Positions 1 through 10,656 of a stretch of 64,000 bases of DNA are shown here, piece by piece. The first letter of the stretch is position 1; each line of letters begins with the position of its first letter. The position numbers and the translations under genes are program-made. Source of the DNA: Blastocladiella emersonii ATCC 22665 (lineage: Eukaryota; Blastocladiomycota; Blastocladiomycetes; Blastocladiales; Blastocladiaceae); contig JANHCV010000007.1 in assembly GCA_025594325.1 (NCBI GenBank), positions 1,736,001 through 1,800,000 on the forward strand, read 5' to 3'. A model generated the notes under the pieces. It was not told the DNA's origin. It saw nothing but the letters and a program-made list of their open reading frames with translations, and did no database searches.

Positions 1-2
1 GC

Positions 3-812
3 CCGGCCCCCGCCACCGACCTCGCGTGGGTTGCGACGTGGGACGCGGGCGACGCCGACACCTGGCGCGCGTGTTTTACGATTCTCGCGACAGACCCGCG
101 CACGTCGCCGGGCGCAGGGCTCGCGCTCGACCTGGCGATTGTGGGCGGGCACCTCGGCCTGGTGCACCTACTCCTGCGCACGCCGGGCGCAATCCCACCC
201 GCGCGCCGCGGCCGCGCGCTGCGTGTCGCCGCACAGACGGGCCGGTGGCCGGTCGTGTGTGCGCTGCTGCGCGAGCACGCGGCGGACATGGACCCGCGGG
301 CCGACGGGTACGCGGCGGTGCACGTCGCCCTCACACGGGGCCACGCGGCGGCGGCGGTCGCGCTGCTGAGCGACGCGCGCGTGGACCGGTCCGCGGGCGA
401 CGGCGCGTTCCTGCGAGCGGCGGCGCGCGGCGGGATGGTTGAGGTTGTGCGGGTCCTGGTCGACGATCCGCGCGTCGACCCGGGCGCGGACGACTGCGCG
501 GCGCTGCAGGAGGCGGCGGACGCGGGGCACGCCGAGATTGTGCGGGTGCTCCTTGCGACGGGCCGCGTGGATCCGACGGCCAATGCACAGTTCGCGCTGC
601 AGCTCGCGTGTCTCCACGGGCACGAGGAGGTGGTCCGCGAGCTGCTGGCGCACCCAAAGGTCGACCCGTCGGCGGACGGGAACGCGGCGGCGGTCATGGC
701 GGTGCGCCACGGGCACACGGAGATGGTCAAGGTGCTCATGGAGAGCCCGCGGTTTCGCATCGAGGTGCCGCGCGAGGCGCGGCCGGGGACGGGGTCGCGG
801 ATGCAGCAGTAG
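3..812 (+). CDS. Ankyrin-repeat protein, 5' end outside the window
   Basis: The reading frame is open from the first bases of the window to a TAG at 810-812, giving about 269 residues with no start codon visible before the window edge, so it is annotated as partial. The protein is a run of degenerate ankyrin repeats of about 33 residues, recognisable by the recurring helix pair (AA..GH.E.VRVLL) and the D-PRVDP / G-RVDP / P-KVDP turn that opens each repeat. At least six repeats are visible. No catalytic domain, signal peptide or membrane segment is seen. Ankyrin arrays of this kind are protein-binding scaffolds, and large families of them are common in zoosporic fungi. The partner cannot be inferred. 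The first 50 or so residues, rich in Trp, Asp and Ala, do not resemble a repeat. Confidence 0.75.
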   Translation, partial: PAPATDLAWVATWDAGDADTWRACFTILATDPRTSPGAGLALDLAIVGGHLGLVHLLLRTPGAIPPARRGRALRVAAQTGRWPVVCALLREHAADMDPRADGYAAVHVALTRGHAAAAVALLSDARVDRSAGDGAFLRAAARGGMVEVVRVLVDDPRVDPGADDCAALQEAADAGHAEIVRVLLATGRVDPTANAQFALQLACLHGHEEVVRELLAHPKVDPSADGNAAAVMAVRHGHTEMVKVLMESPRFRIEVPREARPGTGSRMQQ

Positions 813-838
813 CGCGGGGAAGGATATACATTGCACGT

Positions 839-1946
839 TCAGTACCACCAGAAATAGTAGGCGCCCGCGGCGACGGCCGTGAGCAGACTCGAGGCAAAGT
901 TGACGGCCTCGTTGTTGAGTAGCGCGTGGCCCGAGACCAGCTTGGTCTTGGGACCCGGCCGCTTCGCGATGCACTTGCGCTCCTCATCGTAGTAGGTCGC
1001 CTGCACCATGGCGCCGAGCAGCGAGTCGAGCTACACGGAGACTTGTTAGCGTTGCGTCCGTTCGCCCATAGCATCGCGATCGCGTACCATGGATCCAGCG
1101 AACCCAAACACGCCGCCGAGCGCGACGAGCTGCCACGCGGGGGTCGCGGTGAACCATGCGGCCGAACCCGCGCACGCCTCAGCGGGCCACATCCATGCGA
1201 CGCCCGCGGCGGTGAGCCCCATGAGCGCGCCGCCCGCCACACTGGCGAGGGTGCCGATGGGCGTCAGGCCGCCGTTGGTGCCGTGCGGAACCTAAACAAC
1301 GCAGGAGGTGAGTTCTGAGCACACGAAAGGGCAAGCTCGTCCCGCACGTACACGTTGACCCGTCGTGATGAGCACGGGCAGCTTGGTCGACGGGAACGCG
1401 GTGCCGATCTCGCTCGCGAACGTGTCGCCGGCGCAGCACGCGTAGTGGCTAGACGTTTCGCCGCACCGAACGAGTCAGTCGACAGCCGCGCGCGACCTCG
1501 TCGCGGACGCAACGTACGCGAGGTACGCGGCCGCGAGCGCGCGGTCCCACGCCGCACACGCGTCGCCAGCCGCGGCCGCGAGGTAGGAGTGCGCAACAGT
1601 GATCGCAGTACCCGTTGCAGCCGTGCACAGCACCTGCCAGACGTCACGGTTGCCCTCTACAGGCGTGGCCGACTCAGTTCCCACTGCTGCAGCGCATCGT
1701 CACGCCCAGCGTACCCGAATGGTATCCCTCCTCGATCTTCGCCTTGTGCGCCTTACCGATCTTGGTCACCCGCGAGCCAGAGAGGTAGAAGGCGAGGAGG
1801 ACGGCGCCGAAGACGGGGTCGGCGCGGGAGAAGGTGGCGAGGCCGACGGCGACGCCCGCCGCGGCACCCGAGGGCGCGAGCGAGCGCTTTCGCAATCCGT
1901 GGGCGCCGAGGGCGAGGGAGAGGCCAGTTGCGGCGACGAGATGCAT
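839..1946 (-). CDS. TMEM19: TMEM19 / DUF92 family multi-pass membrane protein
   Basis: Five exons on the minus strand: 1946-1715, 1656-1497, 1448-1352, 1291-1088 and 1030-839, giving 294 residues. Every junction is GT-AG and keeps frame. The family is shown by the N-terminal RK-SLAPSGA segment, the KIEEGYHSEGNRDVWQVLC stretch across the first junction, the CAGDTFASEIG motif, PHGTNGGLTPIG and the closing LDSLLGA motif with a conserved N-EAVN near the C terminus. These are in the order of TMEM19 and plant PGR (DUF92) proteins. Members are hydrophobic integral membrane proteins, and their biochemical role is not firmly known. The start at 1946 was chosen because it aligns with the short family N terminus. 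The same frame is open upstream to an ATG at 2138, but that extra stretch looks like 5' leader. Confidence 0.85.
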
Positions 1947-2270
1947 GGCAGTCTGCGGTGGTTGAGGGAGCGAGGACCGTGCGTGGCGTCGCTCGCCTTC
2001 AAGACGCGAAGCGCCACTCATTCTCGGTGAGAGATCCTCCGGTCCCAACGAGTTCAGGCCGGACGAGTGGCTAAGGAACCTGACGAGAGAGATCAGGGAA
2101 CACAGGACAAGACGAGACAGGGGAGACGAGTTTAACAAGAAATTCCGCGCACTGCTATATTGACAACCGCAACACCGAACAGAAGGGGCCCGTCAGGACC
2201 GCCCCCGCCCGAGCGAGACGCCTATCCTCATGGCAGGGACGACGACACAAGGCAACCAAGAAGGGCGCGC
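1947..2270. other. Intergenic, upstream of the TMEM19 gene
   Basis: No gene is visible. The stretch lies between the 3' end of the uL16 gene and the start of the TMEM19 gene, both on the minus strand, so it should hold the TMEM19 promoter and the uL16 3' untranslated region. No clear TATA element was seen. Confidence 0.4.
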
Positions 2271-2918
2271 TTAGGCAGCGACGCGCTTGAAGTACTTGGC
2301 GAGCGAGCCGTGGTTGTTGTGGATCTTGACGCCGTTGCCGTCGGGGACGACCGAGCCGTTCTGGATACCCTCGGCGAAGGCCTCGCGCGAGAGCTTGGTG
2401 AAGCCCCACTTCTTAGAGACGAGGATCTTCTGGCGGCCGGGGAACTTGTACTTGGCGCGGCGGAGAGCCTCGATGACGACGGCCTTGTTCGAGTCCTTGG
2501 TGCGGATCGAGAAAAGGATCTGGCCAATGGCGACGCGGGCCACGACACCGTACGGCTTACCGTAGGCACCACGCATACCGGTCTGGAGACGATCGGCGCC
2601 GGCGCACGACAGCATCTTGTTGATGCGGAGCACGTGCCACGGGTGGACGCGCACGCGCAGGTGGAACGAGTCCTTGCCGGCCTGCTTGATGATGAAGCGG
2701 TTAGCCGTGACGCGGGCGGCCTCGAGCGCCTCGGACGAGATCTGCTGCAGCTCGTCCGACAGCAGGTGCACGCAGAGCGGGAACTCCTCGACACCGGCCT
2801 TCTTGCGGCCCATGTCGTAGATCCGGATCTTGGCGTCGGGGACACCACGGCAGAACCGCGACTTGGGGTACGGCTTGTTCTTGCAGTAGCGGTAGCAACG
2901 CGACGGACGACGACCCAT
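2271..2918 (-). CDS. RPL10: 60S ribosomal protein uL16 (RPL10)
   Basis: A single uninterrupted exon of 215 codons, starting [20 protein letters not shown] and ending with the KRVAA tail. It matches the cytosolic uL16/L10 family over its whole length, with the family length of about 214-220 residues. Recognisable blocks are [20 protein letters not shown], the P-site loop [15 protein letters not shown], the GVVARV-GQ segment and GRQKI--SKKWGFT. uL16 is one of the last proteins joined to the 60S subunit in the cytoplasm. It sits near the peptidyl-transferase centre and is needed for final release of export factors. The lack of introns contrasts with its neighbours. The start codon is the only candidate that gives the conserved N terminus. 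Confidence 0.97.
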   Translation of the reverse strand: MGRRPSRCYRYCKNKPYPKSRFCRGVPDAKIRIYDMGRKKAGVEEFPLCVHLLSDELQQISSEALEAARVTANRFIIKQAGKDSFHLRVRVHPWHVLRINKMLSCAGADRLQTGMRGAYGKPYGVVARVAIGQILFSIRTKDSNKAVVIEALRRAKYKFPGRQKILVSKKWGFTKLSREAFAEGIQNGSVVPDGNGVKIHNNHGSLAKYFKRVAA

Positions 2919-4127
2919 CTTGGACTAGAGAGGGCAAGCAAGCGAGCGAGGAACAGGGCCCGTTGTGGGATGGGAGGGTTTGGGTGAGGGTCTGAGTGGG
3001 AGGGTCCAGAGTGGGCGATTTGTGGGAGAAGGGCGGAGTGAGGGAAGCGCCAGCGACCGCGACTCCGGCGATGACCATGATCCGTGGAGCGCTGGGGAAC
3101 AGGACCGGCCCTAGGTGCGCTCGCGACACGCCCACGAACACAGGCATGAACGAGACCACCACGGGGGGCGCTCGAGTATACCTGCAAACGCCACCGCGAT
3201 CGCCGGCGCCACGAGAACGAGCAGCGTCCGCGACTTCCGAGTCGCAGTACCGGACGCTAGCCCATTTTCACGGACGCAACGGCGACGCAGGTTCGCCCGA
3301 CGTGAGCCCCGCGCGCCGTCCACCACCGTGCGTTCTGCACACGAGGAAACGCGCACGTCCGTTTCAACGGCAGCGCCGACGCCGGCCCCCGTGCGGAGGT
3401 TACAACGTCGAACACAAATCCGTTCCGCGGAACGTGCGGCGGCCGTCCCATCCGCATTCGGCGATGGTGCCACCAGCGGTTTCGAAAATGCGATAGTGGC
3501 GCGGCCTAGGGTTGTCTCGAGCGGCGATTCCGCGAGGTGCCACGCAGCATCCATCCGGGCGTTTACAGCGACGAGAGGCTCCTCGCATCACCCGGATGGC
3601 GCCGCGTGCCCTCCATAGTAGGGCGTCGGTCGGCCGCTCGGGGGCGTAGGTCGGCCATGCGCCGTGCAGCGTGCGGGCACGGTCGTCGTCGTCGCGGTCG
3701 TTGCGCGTGGTGCGCGTGGGGTGCGTGATGCGTGTGTAGGTCCGTTGCGTACAATCTGGACAAATGTCGAGGAGGGAGCGAGTAGGGTCTGTGAACGGGG
3801 CTTTCGTAGCAGCAGGGGCTGGGCGGGTGGGCAGGGATGGGAGGGGACACGTGAGTGGGCTGAACTGGCTGACGCCACACGGTGAAGGACTTACGCTTCT
3901 GCCTCAGCGGCGGCGCCCCCGCCCTTTTGTACGGCGCGCTCCCTCCACAGCTTGCGGGCTTGCCGCGCGCTGCCGACGGCCGGGTTACGTCAGGCTCAGC
4001 CTGTGCATTTGTCAGCTGTGCTGTGCACGACGCGAGCGAGGCCGCGTCGACTCAACTCATCTGGCGAGAGAACATGGGCGACGCAACGAGTGTATTCCTC
4101 GCGGGCGGCGTGACGCGCCCTCCTCGC
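2919..4127. other. 1.2-kb intergenic stretch, no gene recognised
   Basis: This lies upstream of the uL16 gene and downstream of the kinase gene, both on the minus strand. Open frames exist on both strands but read as arginine/proline/serine-rich shadows of GC-rich DNA, with no recognisable domain and no phase-consistent introns. It probably carries the uL16 promoter and the kinase 3' untranslated region. Confidence 0.4.
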
Positions 4128-6897
4128 TCAGTCTTCCTCCTCTTCCTCTTCCTCGAGGATGGTCATGGACCGCTGCGGGCGCGGCGGGATGCCCCCGCGC
4201 GCTTGCTGCGAACCGAGTCCACCCGCAAAGTCAGCCTCGCCCTCGGGCAACGCCTCGCACCTCGCGCATCCGTCGGTGCCGTCACACCCGCCGTCGCCCC
4301 CATCGTCCTCGGCGGCCTCGGCGCGCGACGCGAGCTCCTGCTCGAGCGCGACGAGCGAGTTGCGGGCAAACGCGTGCCAGCGCGCGGCTGGCGCGGGGCT
4401 CGCAGCCGGCCACTGCGCGTCGGCGTCGGCGGGCGGGACGACCGCGGGGTGCTGCTGCGCGTCGCGCGGCGAGCGGCGGAGGCGTTCCGCGAGCAGCGTG
4501 TACGTGGCGAACTCGAGCGACGGCGTGCGCGTGGCCGCGAGCGCGCGCACGCGGTGCGGGTCTGGGAACTCGCTCGGGAACTGCTGGCACATGGAGCGCA
4601 CCAGGGCCTCGTTGATGGGCACGCGTGGGGGTGGAGGGAGGGGAGTGTCCGGGTCGGTGCACTCGGCGGGGGTTTCCGAGGGGACGAACAGGTGCGGGCA
4701 GTCGGCGCGCTCGAGCGCGAACCATGCGGCTGACTGGACCTCGTGGATGGTCGCACGCTTGAGCGGGTCCGGGTTGAGCATGTGCACGATGAGGGCGCGG
4801 AGGTCTGTTCACGCTCAATCGTCAGTCGAGTGCTCAAAGCACGGCCATGCAGCTGAGAAACATACCGCTCGACATGGTCGACGGGAAATCAATCTGCCCC
4901 GCCATCATCTGCTGGTACATGCGAACGAGGTTCCCCTCGTCGAACGGGAGGTACCCGGTGACCATGACAAACAGCGACACGCCGAGCGACCAGATGTCCG
5001 CGGGCATGCCGGCGTACGGCTGCTTGGCGAGCATCTCGGGCGCCGAGTAGCTGATGCTTCCGCAGAACGTGGTCATGAGTTGGTGCTGCGACTCGAGGAT
5101 GTTGGTGAACCCGAAGTCGATGAGCTGCACCTGCCCGTCGCCGTTGATGAGGATGTTGTCGGGCTTGAGGTCGCGGTGCACGATCCCGCGCGAGTGGCAG
5201 TACTCGAGCGCGTGCGCGACCTGCGCGACGAGGTGCCGCGCGCGGGACTCGCTCATGCCCGTGCGCAGCTCGTCGGGCAGCTGGCCGTCGCTGAGCAGCC
5301 GCAGCTGCGAGCCCGTGCCCGCGCCTACGGTCGCCGACGCCACCGGTGCCGCGCCGCGCTCGCGGTCCGCCCGGAGCGCGCGCTCGACCTGGGCCGTCCG
5401 CTCGCGCGCGTGGTTGACGAGATACTCGAGCAAGTCTCCTCCGGGCTCGAACTGGAACACGAGCTGGACGGCGGTGGGCGTGTCCATGACCTGGAGGAGC
5501 GACGCGATGTTCGGGTGCGCGAGCGACGCCGTGACGGCGATCTCGCGCATGGCCGCGTGCCACGACGCCGGGTCGAGCTGCAGCGTCGCCTTGTCGAGGC
5601 ACTTGACGACGACCGACTCGCCCGTCAGCACGTGCGTCGCCAGCTTGATCTTGCCCGCAGACCCCTCGACGAGCGTGCGCTGCATCGCGTACATGGCGGG
5701 TGTCGAGGTCATGGCGACGGGGCGCAGCGAGGCTACGTGGATGTGGCCCTCGCCCGTCGCACCGAGGCTCGGCGTCGGGTATGCCGGGAGCGACGCGGGC
5801 GGTTGCTGTTGCTGTTGCTGCGGCGTGGACGGTTGCGCGGCAGGCGTCGACTTGGAGAAATCGACTACCACCGGCGACGCCTCCACCGTCTCGGTCTCCC
5901 CCGCGGTCGAGACGTCTGCGAAGGACCGAATGAGGCCCGACAGCGCGGCGAGCCGTTCAATCGGCGTCATCTGGGCGGCGTCCGCGGGTGAGACGGGCGC
6001 GACGCGTGGGTCGCGGAGCGCGAACGCACTGCCGTGGCGCGCGGGGGTTGCCGAGAGCGACGACGACGTTGGGGTATCACCGCCGTCCTCGGCGAGGTTG
6101 CCCGGCGCGCTGATGGCGCGGTTGCCCGGACCCAGCGCGTGGTCGCTCGGGACGCGCAGCGGAGACAGCGTGTTGCGGTCGAGGTGTCCGGCGCTCGCCG
6201 TCGGGCGCGAGCGCGCTGCGGCGGCGGAGAGCGAGAGGAGCTTGATGTTGCCGTTCCCGCTGTCGCCCGCCGACGAGTCGGTCTCGGCCCCGCCAGCGCC
6301 GCTGGTCTGCAGCGACTCGCCGGCGCTGCCGGTACGGTGCGAGAGCGGCGTCGACGACGAAGCCGAAGTATGAATTGCATCGTGGCTGTGTGCGCGCAGG
6401 GATCCCGACCGGCCACCGGCCTCGCCGTCGGGCGCCGCGAGCCGCGTGGTGGGGACGGGCACGAGGACGTTGCCGGCGGACCCGTGGTGGCCACCGCCGC
6501 CGAGCGCAGCGACCGAGGCGGCGGGGAGGCTCGACTCGGAGTGCGTGCTGCACGTCGACACGGCGAGGACGTGCGGGACGCGGTACCGGATGTCGCCGTT
6601 GGTGCCGGGCAGGCAGTCGCCCGACCCGAGCGTGTCGCTGTCGACGCTCAGGGTTGACGAGGTGGTAGACGACAGGCTGGAGGCGGTATAGTTGGTGGCG
6701 GCACGGGGCGGTTCAGGGACTCGCGCGACGACGGGCGACGGTGGGAGCGGGGTGGTCCACGCCGCGACGGACGAGGGCTCGCACGGCGCGGTGCGCGGCT
6801 CGGTGGCAGCAGCACATGACGGCGGCGGAGAAGGTGGCGGTTGCGGAGGTCGTGGCGGCAGCGGCTCGACCAGGGGAAGAAGCGGCGGGTGGGTCAT
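4128..6897 (-). CDS. AMPK/CAMK-group serine/threonine protein kinase with long N-terminal region
   Basis: Two exons, 6897-4866 and 4804-4128, give 902 residues. The kinase domain occupies roughly residues 400-700. It has a degenerate glycine loop (EGSAGKIKLA), the lysine motif VVVKCLDK, HRDLKPDN near residue 576, DFG (LIDFGFTN), the activation-loop segment SYSAPEML and DIWSLGV. The sequence after DFG, including TTFCGS, is typical of the SNF1/MARK/KIN branch of the CAMK group. An insert of about 50 residues separates the DLLEYL helix from the ALEYCHSRG helix. The N terminus is low-complexity (Ser/Pro/Thr/Ala-rich, a short Gln run) and the C terminus ends in an acidic EEEEEED tail. The start at 6897 was preferred for its ACCATG context. 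An in-frame ATG at 7080 would add 61 residues. No exact orthologue can be named. Confidence 0.85.
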
Positions 6898-7175
6898 GGT
6901 TACGAGGCCGCGAACATGCTCGGCGGCGGGACGGGTTGCAGGTGAGGTGGCGGTGGTGGTGTTGCAGCTAGTCGAGCCGTTTACATGCGAGATCCATGAG
7001 AGAGCGGAGCGATGTGGTGGGAGGGAGGATGAGATGATCACGAAAAAATACGAGACAAGGGGAGGAGACGAGGGAGACACGAAGCCACGCGACGAACATG
7101 CCGCCCGCCCTCTTTGCCGCCCTCACCTCTTCTCTCCCGCATCCTCCACGAATAGACCCTCAGTGCAACGTAAAC
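6898..7175. promoter_or_regulatory. Divergent promoter between the kinase and mini-cortactin genes
   Basis: A 278-bp gap separates two divergent start codons, so it must contain both promoters or a shared bidirectional one. It includes a pyrimidine-rich stretch just before the mini-cortactin start. No canonical TATA box is seen. Confidence 0.4.
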
Positions 7176-7659
7176 ATGTCGCAAGCGCCCGCCAACCAGG
7201 CCTGGAAGGCCACGACCACGGCCAAGCCCGCCGCGCCCGCGCCGTGAGTTCCCCTCTCCTTGCAGCCTTGGTGCCTCCCTGCTGACACGGGGCGACTCTC
7301 TTAGCGCCGCGGCACCCAAGCCCGCCGTCGACGACGACGACTGGGAGACGGACCCGGACTTTGTCAACGACGTGAGCGAGAAGCAGAGCCGGTGGGGGTC
7401 CAAGTCGATCCCGGAGACCATGGACTCGCGCACCAACGAGAAGGTCAAGCTGTCTGGTACGCTCTCCCGTCGCTGACACCGTCGCCGTGCGCCGTCACTG
7501 AACTCGCCCGCCCACGTAGAGATCCGCGACGCCGTCAAGGAGACGCACGACGCGGCGCGCATCGAAGAGTACAAGGCGACCTCCAACTTCAGCCGCGGGT
7601 ACGGCGGTCAGTTTGGCGTTGAGAAGGACCGCATGGACAAGTCGGCGCACCGCCACTAG
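7176..7659 (+). CDS. Minimal cortactin-like (Arp2/3- and actin-binding) protein
   Basis: Three exons (7176-7243, 7305-7456, 7520-7659) give 119 residues. The N-terminal half contains [18 protein letters not shown] followed by RWGSKSI, the acidic segment that in metazoan cortactin binds Arp3 through the DDW motif. The C terminus contains [16 protein letters not shown], the core of a single 37-residue cortactin repeat, which binds F-actin. There is no proline-rich region and no SH3 domain, so this is about one fifth of the animal protein and could link Arp2/3 to filaments but not recruit SH3 partners. The introns are 61 and 63 nt and keep phase. Similarity to cortactin/HS1 is unmistakable over both motifs. 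Function in actin-patch or cortical-actin branching is inferred. Confidence 0.88.
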
Positions 7660-7911
7660 CTCATCGTTTATATACGTGGACCGTTTGTGAGAGAGCGTGC
7701 GAGCGAGAGCCGCTGCTGAGCCACCACGAAAAAAACGCATGTCGCGAGGCCCATGGCGGCGGGTCATGCCGCGCCGCGTGACTGAAATCAACTCGCCCTC
7801 ACAGCGATCCCCGCTCCGCGCCACCCTCTGCGCCGCCGCCGCTGACCTCGCCACTGGGCAAAGAGAGAGAGATCGCCGTGACGACGTCGTAACGCAACCT
7901 CACACCCTACC

Positions 7912-9564
7912 ATGATTACTTCGCTCAAGTGGATCCGGCGCGGCGCGTGTGCCTCGGAGCCGCGCCGCGTGGTCGCCGACAGCGAGGAGTACAAGCGCAT
8001 GGCCGAGCGCGCGGGCTTCGAGCTCGACGACGCCAAAGACGAGCTCGAGCGTGCGCAGCTCGCGGCTGGCAGCGGCACCGTCGACGACGGCGACGAGGAC
8101 GGCAACTGGAACGACGGCGAGGACGGCGACGAGAGCGACTCGGGCGTCGACAGCGACGATGACGACGATGCCATGGACGTCGAGCCCGCTGACGAGCTCG
8201 CCGAGTACAAGCTCGACGACTACGACAACGAGCCCACGTCGGCAATTGAGAGTACGGTTTGCTCGCCGCTAGGTCACGGCTGATCCGTCCACCGCTCACC
8301 TGCTTCACATCACCCCCCAGACGTCAACATCTTCAGCAACGTCAAGTCGGTCGCGTACCACGCCGACGGGTCCGAGGACCCGTACGTGACCAACGTGGAC
8401 GACGAGCTCGAGGAGGAGGACGAGGAGGCGCTCCTGATCGCTCCCTACGACAGCGTGCTGGTGGTTGCGACCAAGGCCGACGACATTCCGCAGCTCGAGT
8501 TCCAGGTCCTCGAGGGCGAGCCCGACGAGGACGACGACGACGAGGACGAGGTCGCCGACACCCGCACCAACCTGTACACGCACCACGACGTGATGCTGCC
8601 CGCCATCGCGTTCGACGTCGAGTGGTTCGACTACGTGCCCGGCGCCAAGACCGAGTTCAAGTCGACGGCGCACTCGACCGACACGGGCAGCTTCGTCGCG
8701 GTCGCCGGCCACACGTCCGATATCGAGCTGTGGGACGCGGACGTGATCGACGCCATGTTCCCCGTGGCCGTGCTCGGCGCGCCGCGCGGCAAGGACGCGG
8801 CGGGCAACCTGCAGGCCAAGTCCAAGAAGGTCAACGACGCGTACCACGTGTCGTCGGTGCTGTCGCTGTCGTGGAACGCCAGCCACCGCAACTTCCTCGC
8901 GTCCGGGTCCGCCGACACGACCGTCAAGATCTGGGACCTCGACACGCTGAGCGCGGTGCGCTCGCTTGTCCCGCACGTCGCCACGCCGACGGCGCGCAAG
9001 GGCGCCAAGGTGTGCCTGACGCGGTGGGCGCCCGCGGCGCCGACGTGCCTGCTGACGGGCGGGTTCGACTCGTCGGTGCGCTTCTTCGACACGCGGTCGC
9101 CCGAGTCGGCGCTGCGCGTGAACCTGACGGCGGACCCGGAGTCGGCCGTGTTCAACCACCCGGCGTCGGACTCGCAGGTGTTTGTGTCGACCGAGGACGG
9201 GCACATTGTGCTGGTCGACCTGCGCAACGCCGCGTCGCCCGTGTGGACGCTCAAGGCGCACGACGGCGGGTCCGCGGCGTGCATCTCGCTGACGCCCATG
9301 GGCACGACGCTGGCGTCGGTCGGCGGCAAGGACAAGACGGTCAAGCTGTGGAACGTGGCGTCGGGCAAGCCCGAGCAGCGGCACGCTCGCCAGCTCCAGC
9401 TCGGCCAGCTGTTCACGTGCGCGTGGTGCCCCGACCAGGAGGGCGTGCTCGCCGTCGGCGGCGAGCGCGGGTCCGTCGTCCTCGACCTCAACATGAATGC
9501 CGTCATCACGGCGAACGCCAACTTTGGCGGCGAGGACGGCGACTCGGAGAGCGACGGCGAGTAG
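7912..9564 (+). CDS. PWP1: Periodic tryptophan protein 1 (WD40, ribosome biogenesis)
   Basis: Two exons (7912-8251 and 8321-9564) give 527 residues. The start MITSLKWIRRG, the acidic linker around residues 60-95, the DPYVTN segment and the LIAPYDSVLVVATK-D block are hallmarks of Pwp1. Beyond these come WD40 repeats, for example GSADTTVKIWDLDTL, FDSSVRFFDTRS and VGGKDKTVKLWNVASG. Pwp1 is a nucleolar WD-repeat protein needed for pre-60S rRNA processing. Acidic runs at both ends, including a C terminus of ED-GDSESDGE, are normal for the family. The length is close to the yeast and human proteins (about 500-580). The intron is 69 nt and lies before NVNIFSNV. Confidence 0.95.
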
Positions 9565-9660
9565 ACGGGTCGGTGGTTGTTGCGGTATAAATCTTAGTTC
9601 TTCTCACCTCGGTCGTCATGCGCGGTTATGTACAAAATCGTGTTGTTTTGGGGAGGAGAA

Positions 9661-10384
9661 TCAAAAGAGCGCGTCGTCGGAGCGCGAAAAGTAGTGGCCG
9701 TACGCGACGATGGTGCCGTACACGAGCACGCCGCCCGTCACGGACATGATGCCGGCGGTCGGGTCGATCTACGCGCTGGCGCGTTAGTGGGGTTGGTGCG
9801 GGTGGGCTGCGCGACAACGTACGATGCCCGAGCGCGTGAGGGCCAGCGGGAGACCTACACCAGTGCAGGCGTGAGCGGCGGCGCGACTTGACGTGAAGCG
9901 AGCGCGTGCGTACCGAAGCCCGACACGACGAGGAACGAGGTCAGGAAGAAGCCGGCGTCCCTCCACCCGCTACACGCGTGCGATGCATCAGCAACCGGTT
10001 CCTGCGCGGGTGAGGCGCAGCACGGACGGACCTGCTGCTCTGGTCCGAGAAGACGTCGTCGGCGCCGGTGCACCGCGTGCAGATCATGTTGGGCAGCGGC
10101 GCGAGAATGTACGTGAAGACTGGGACGGGCAGGGCGTCAGTGAGACCTCGGGGGTCCGAATGACGCCAGTGACGGACCGATGAGCAGCGGGAGCCAGTTG
10201 CTGTACAGGGCGCACGCCAGGACGACGAGCAGGAAGCCGGTCGCGAGGGCGGTCGCGAGGGCAATGACACTGAGAAGATCACGGTGTTAGGTCGGGCCTC
10301 GAGAGCAGCGTGCCGGGTCCCATCGTACGCTACACGATCGGGCGCAGTGAGTGCCACCGCGTCGCGCAGCACGCTCCCCTTCAT
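9661..10384 (-). CDS. VPS55: Vps55 / OB-RGRP endosomal membrane protein
   Basis: Six small exons on the minus strand: 10384-10329, 10269-10178, 10119-10032, 9969-9914, 9854-9823 and 9768-9661, giving 143 residues. The introns are 54-62 nt. The order of hydrophobic segments matches Vps55: ATGFLLVVLACALYSNWLPL, the TYILAPLPNMIC motif, a loop containing DDVF, then GFFLTSFLVVSGFGLPLAL and a last segment TGGVLVYGTIVAYGHYF. Four membrane segments and a length near 140 are typical. Vps55 works with Vps68 in late endosome-to-vacuole traffic. The body is secure. The first exon is less so, because the start at 10384 was chosen to give a clean branch site (CTAAC) and correct phase, but its N-terminal residues are not conserved. 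Confidence 0.88.
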
Positions 10385-10656
10385 TCATCGCGGAGGCATA
10401 CTTCTTACTCCAGCGGGGCGGGCCATGGTGTCGATGCGTAGAGTTACGTTGCGTGTAGGTTCGGGTTAGCCGAGAAGGCAGAGGGAGGGAGGAGAGCGGA
10501 GGGAAGAAGGAAGAGCGGCGCGAGCAGCGCGACGGGCGCACGCGGGCCCAGCTGACGCTCTCGCTCGCGGCGCGCCCGGTCTGTCTCCCGCCTCGAGCCG
10601 GCCGCGAAACCGTCTCCCGCCGCCGCTCCCCTGGTCCTCGAACCCCAAAACCCGCT
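10385..10656. promoter_or_regulatory. Divergent promoter between VPS55 and the first HAD-domain gene
   Basis: A 272-bp gap separates divergent start codons. It includes a purine-rich GGGAGGAGAG run near 10490 that is pyrimidine-rich on the VPS55 strand. No recognised factor site was found. Confidence 0.35.
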
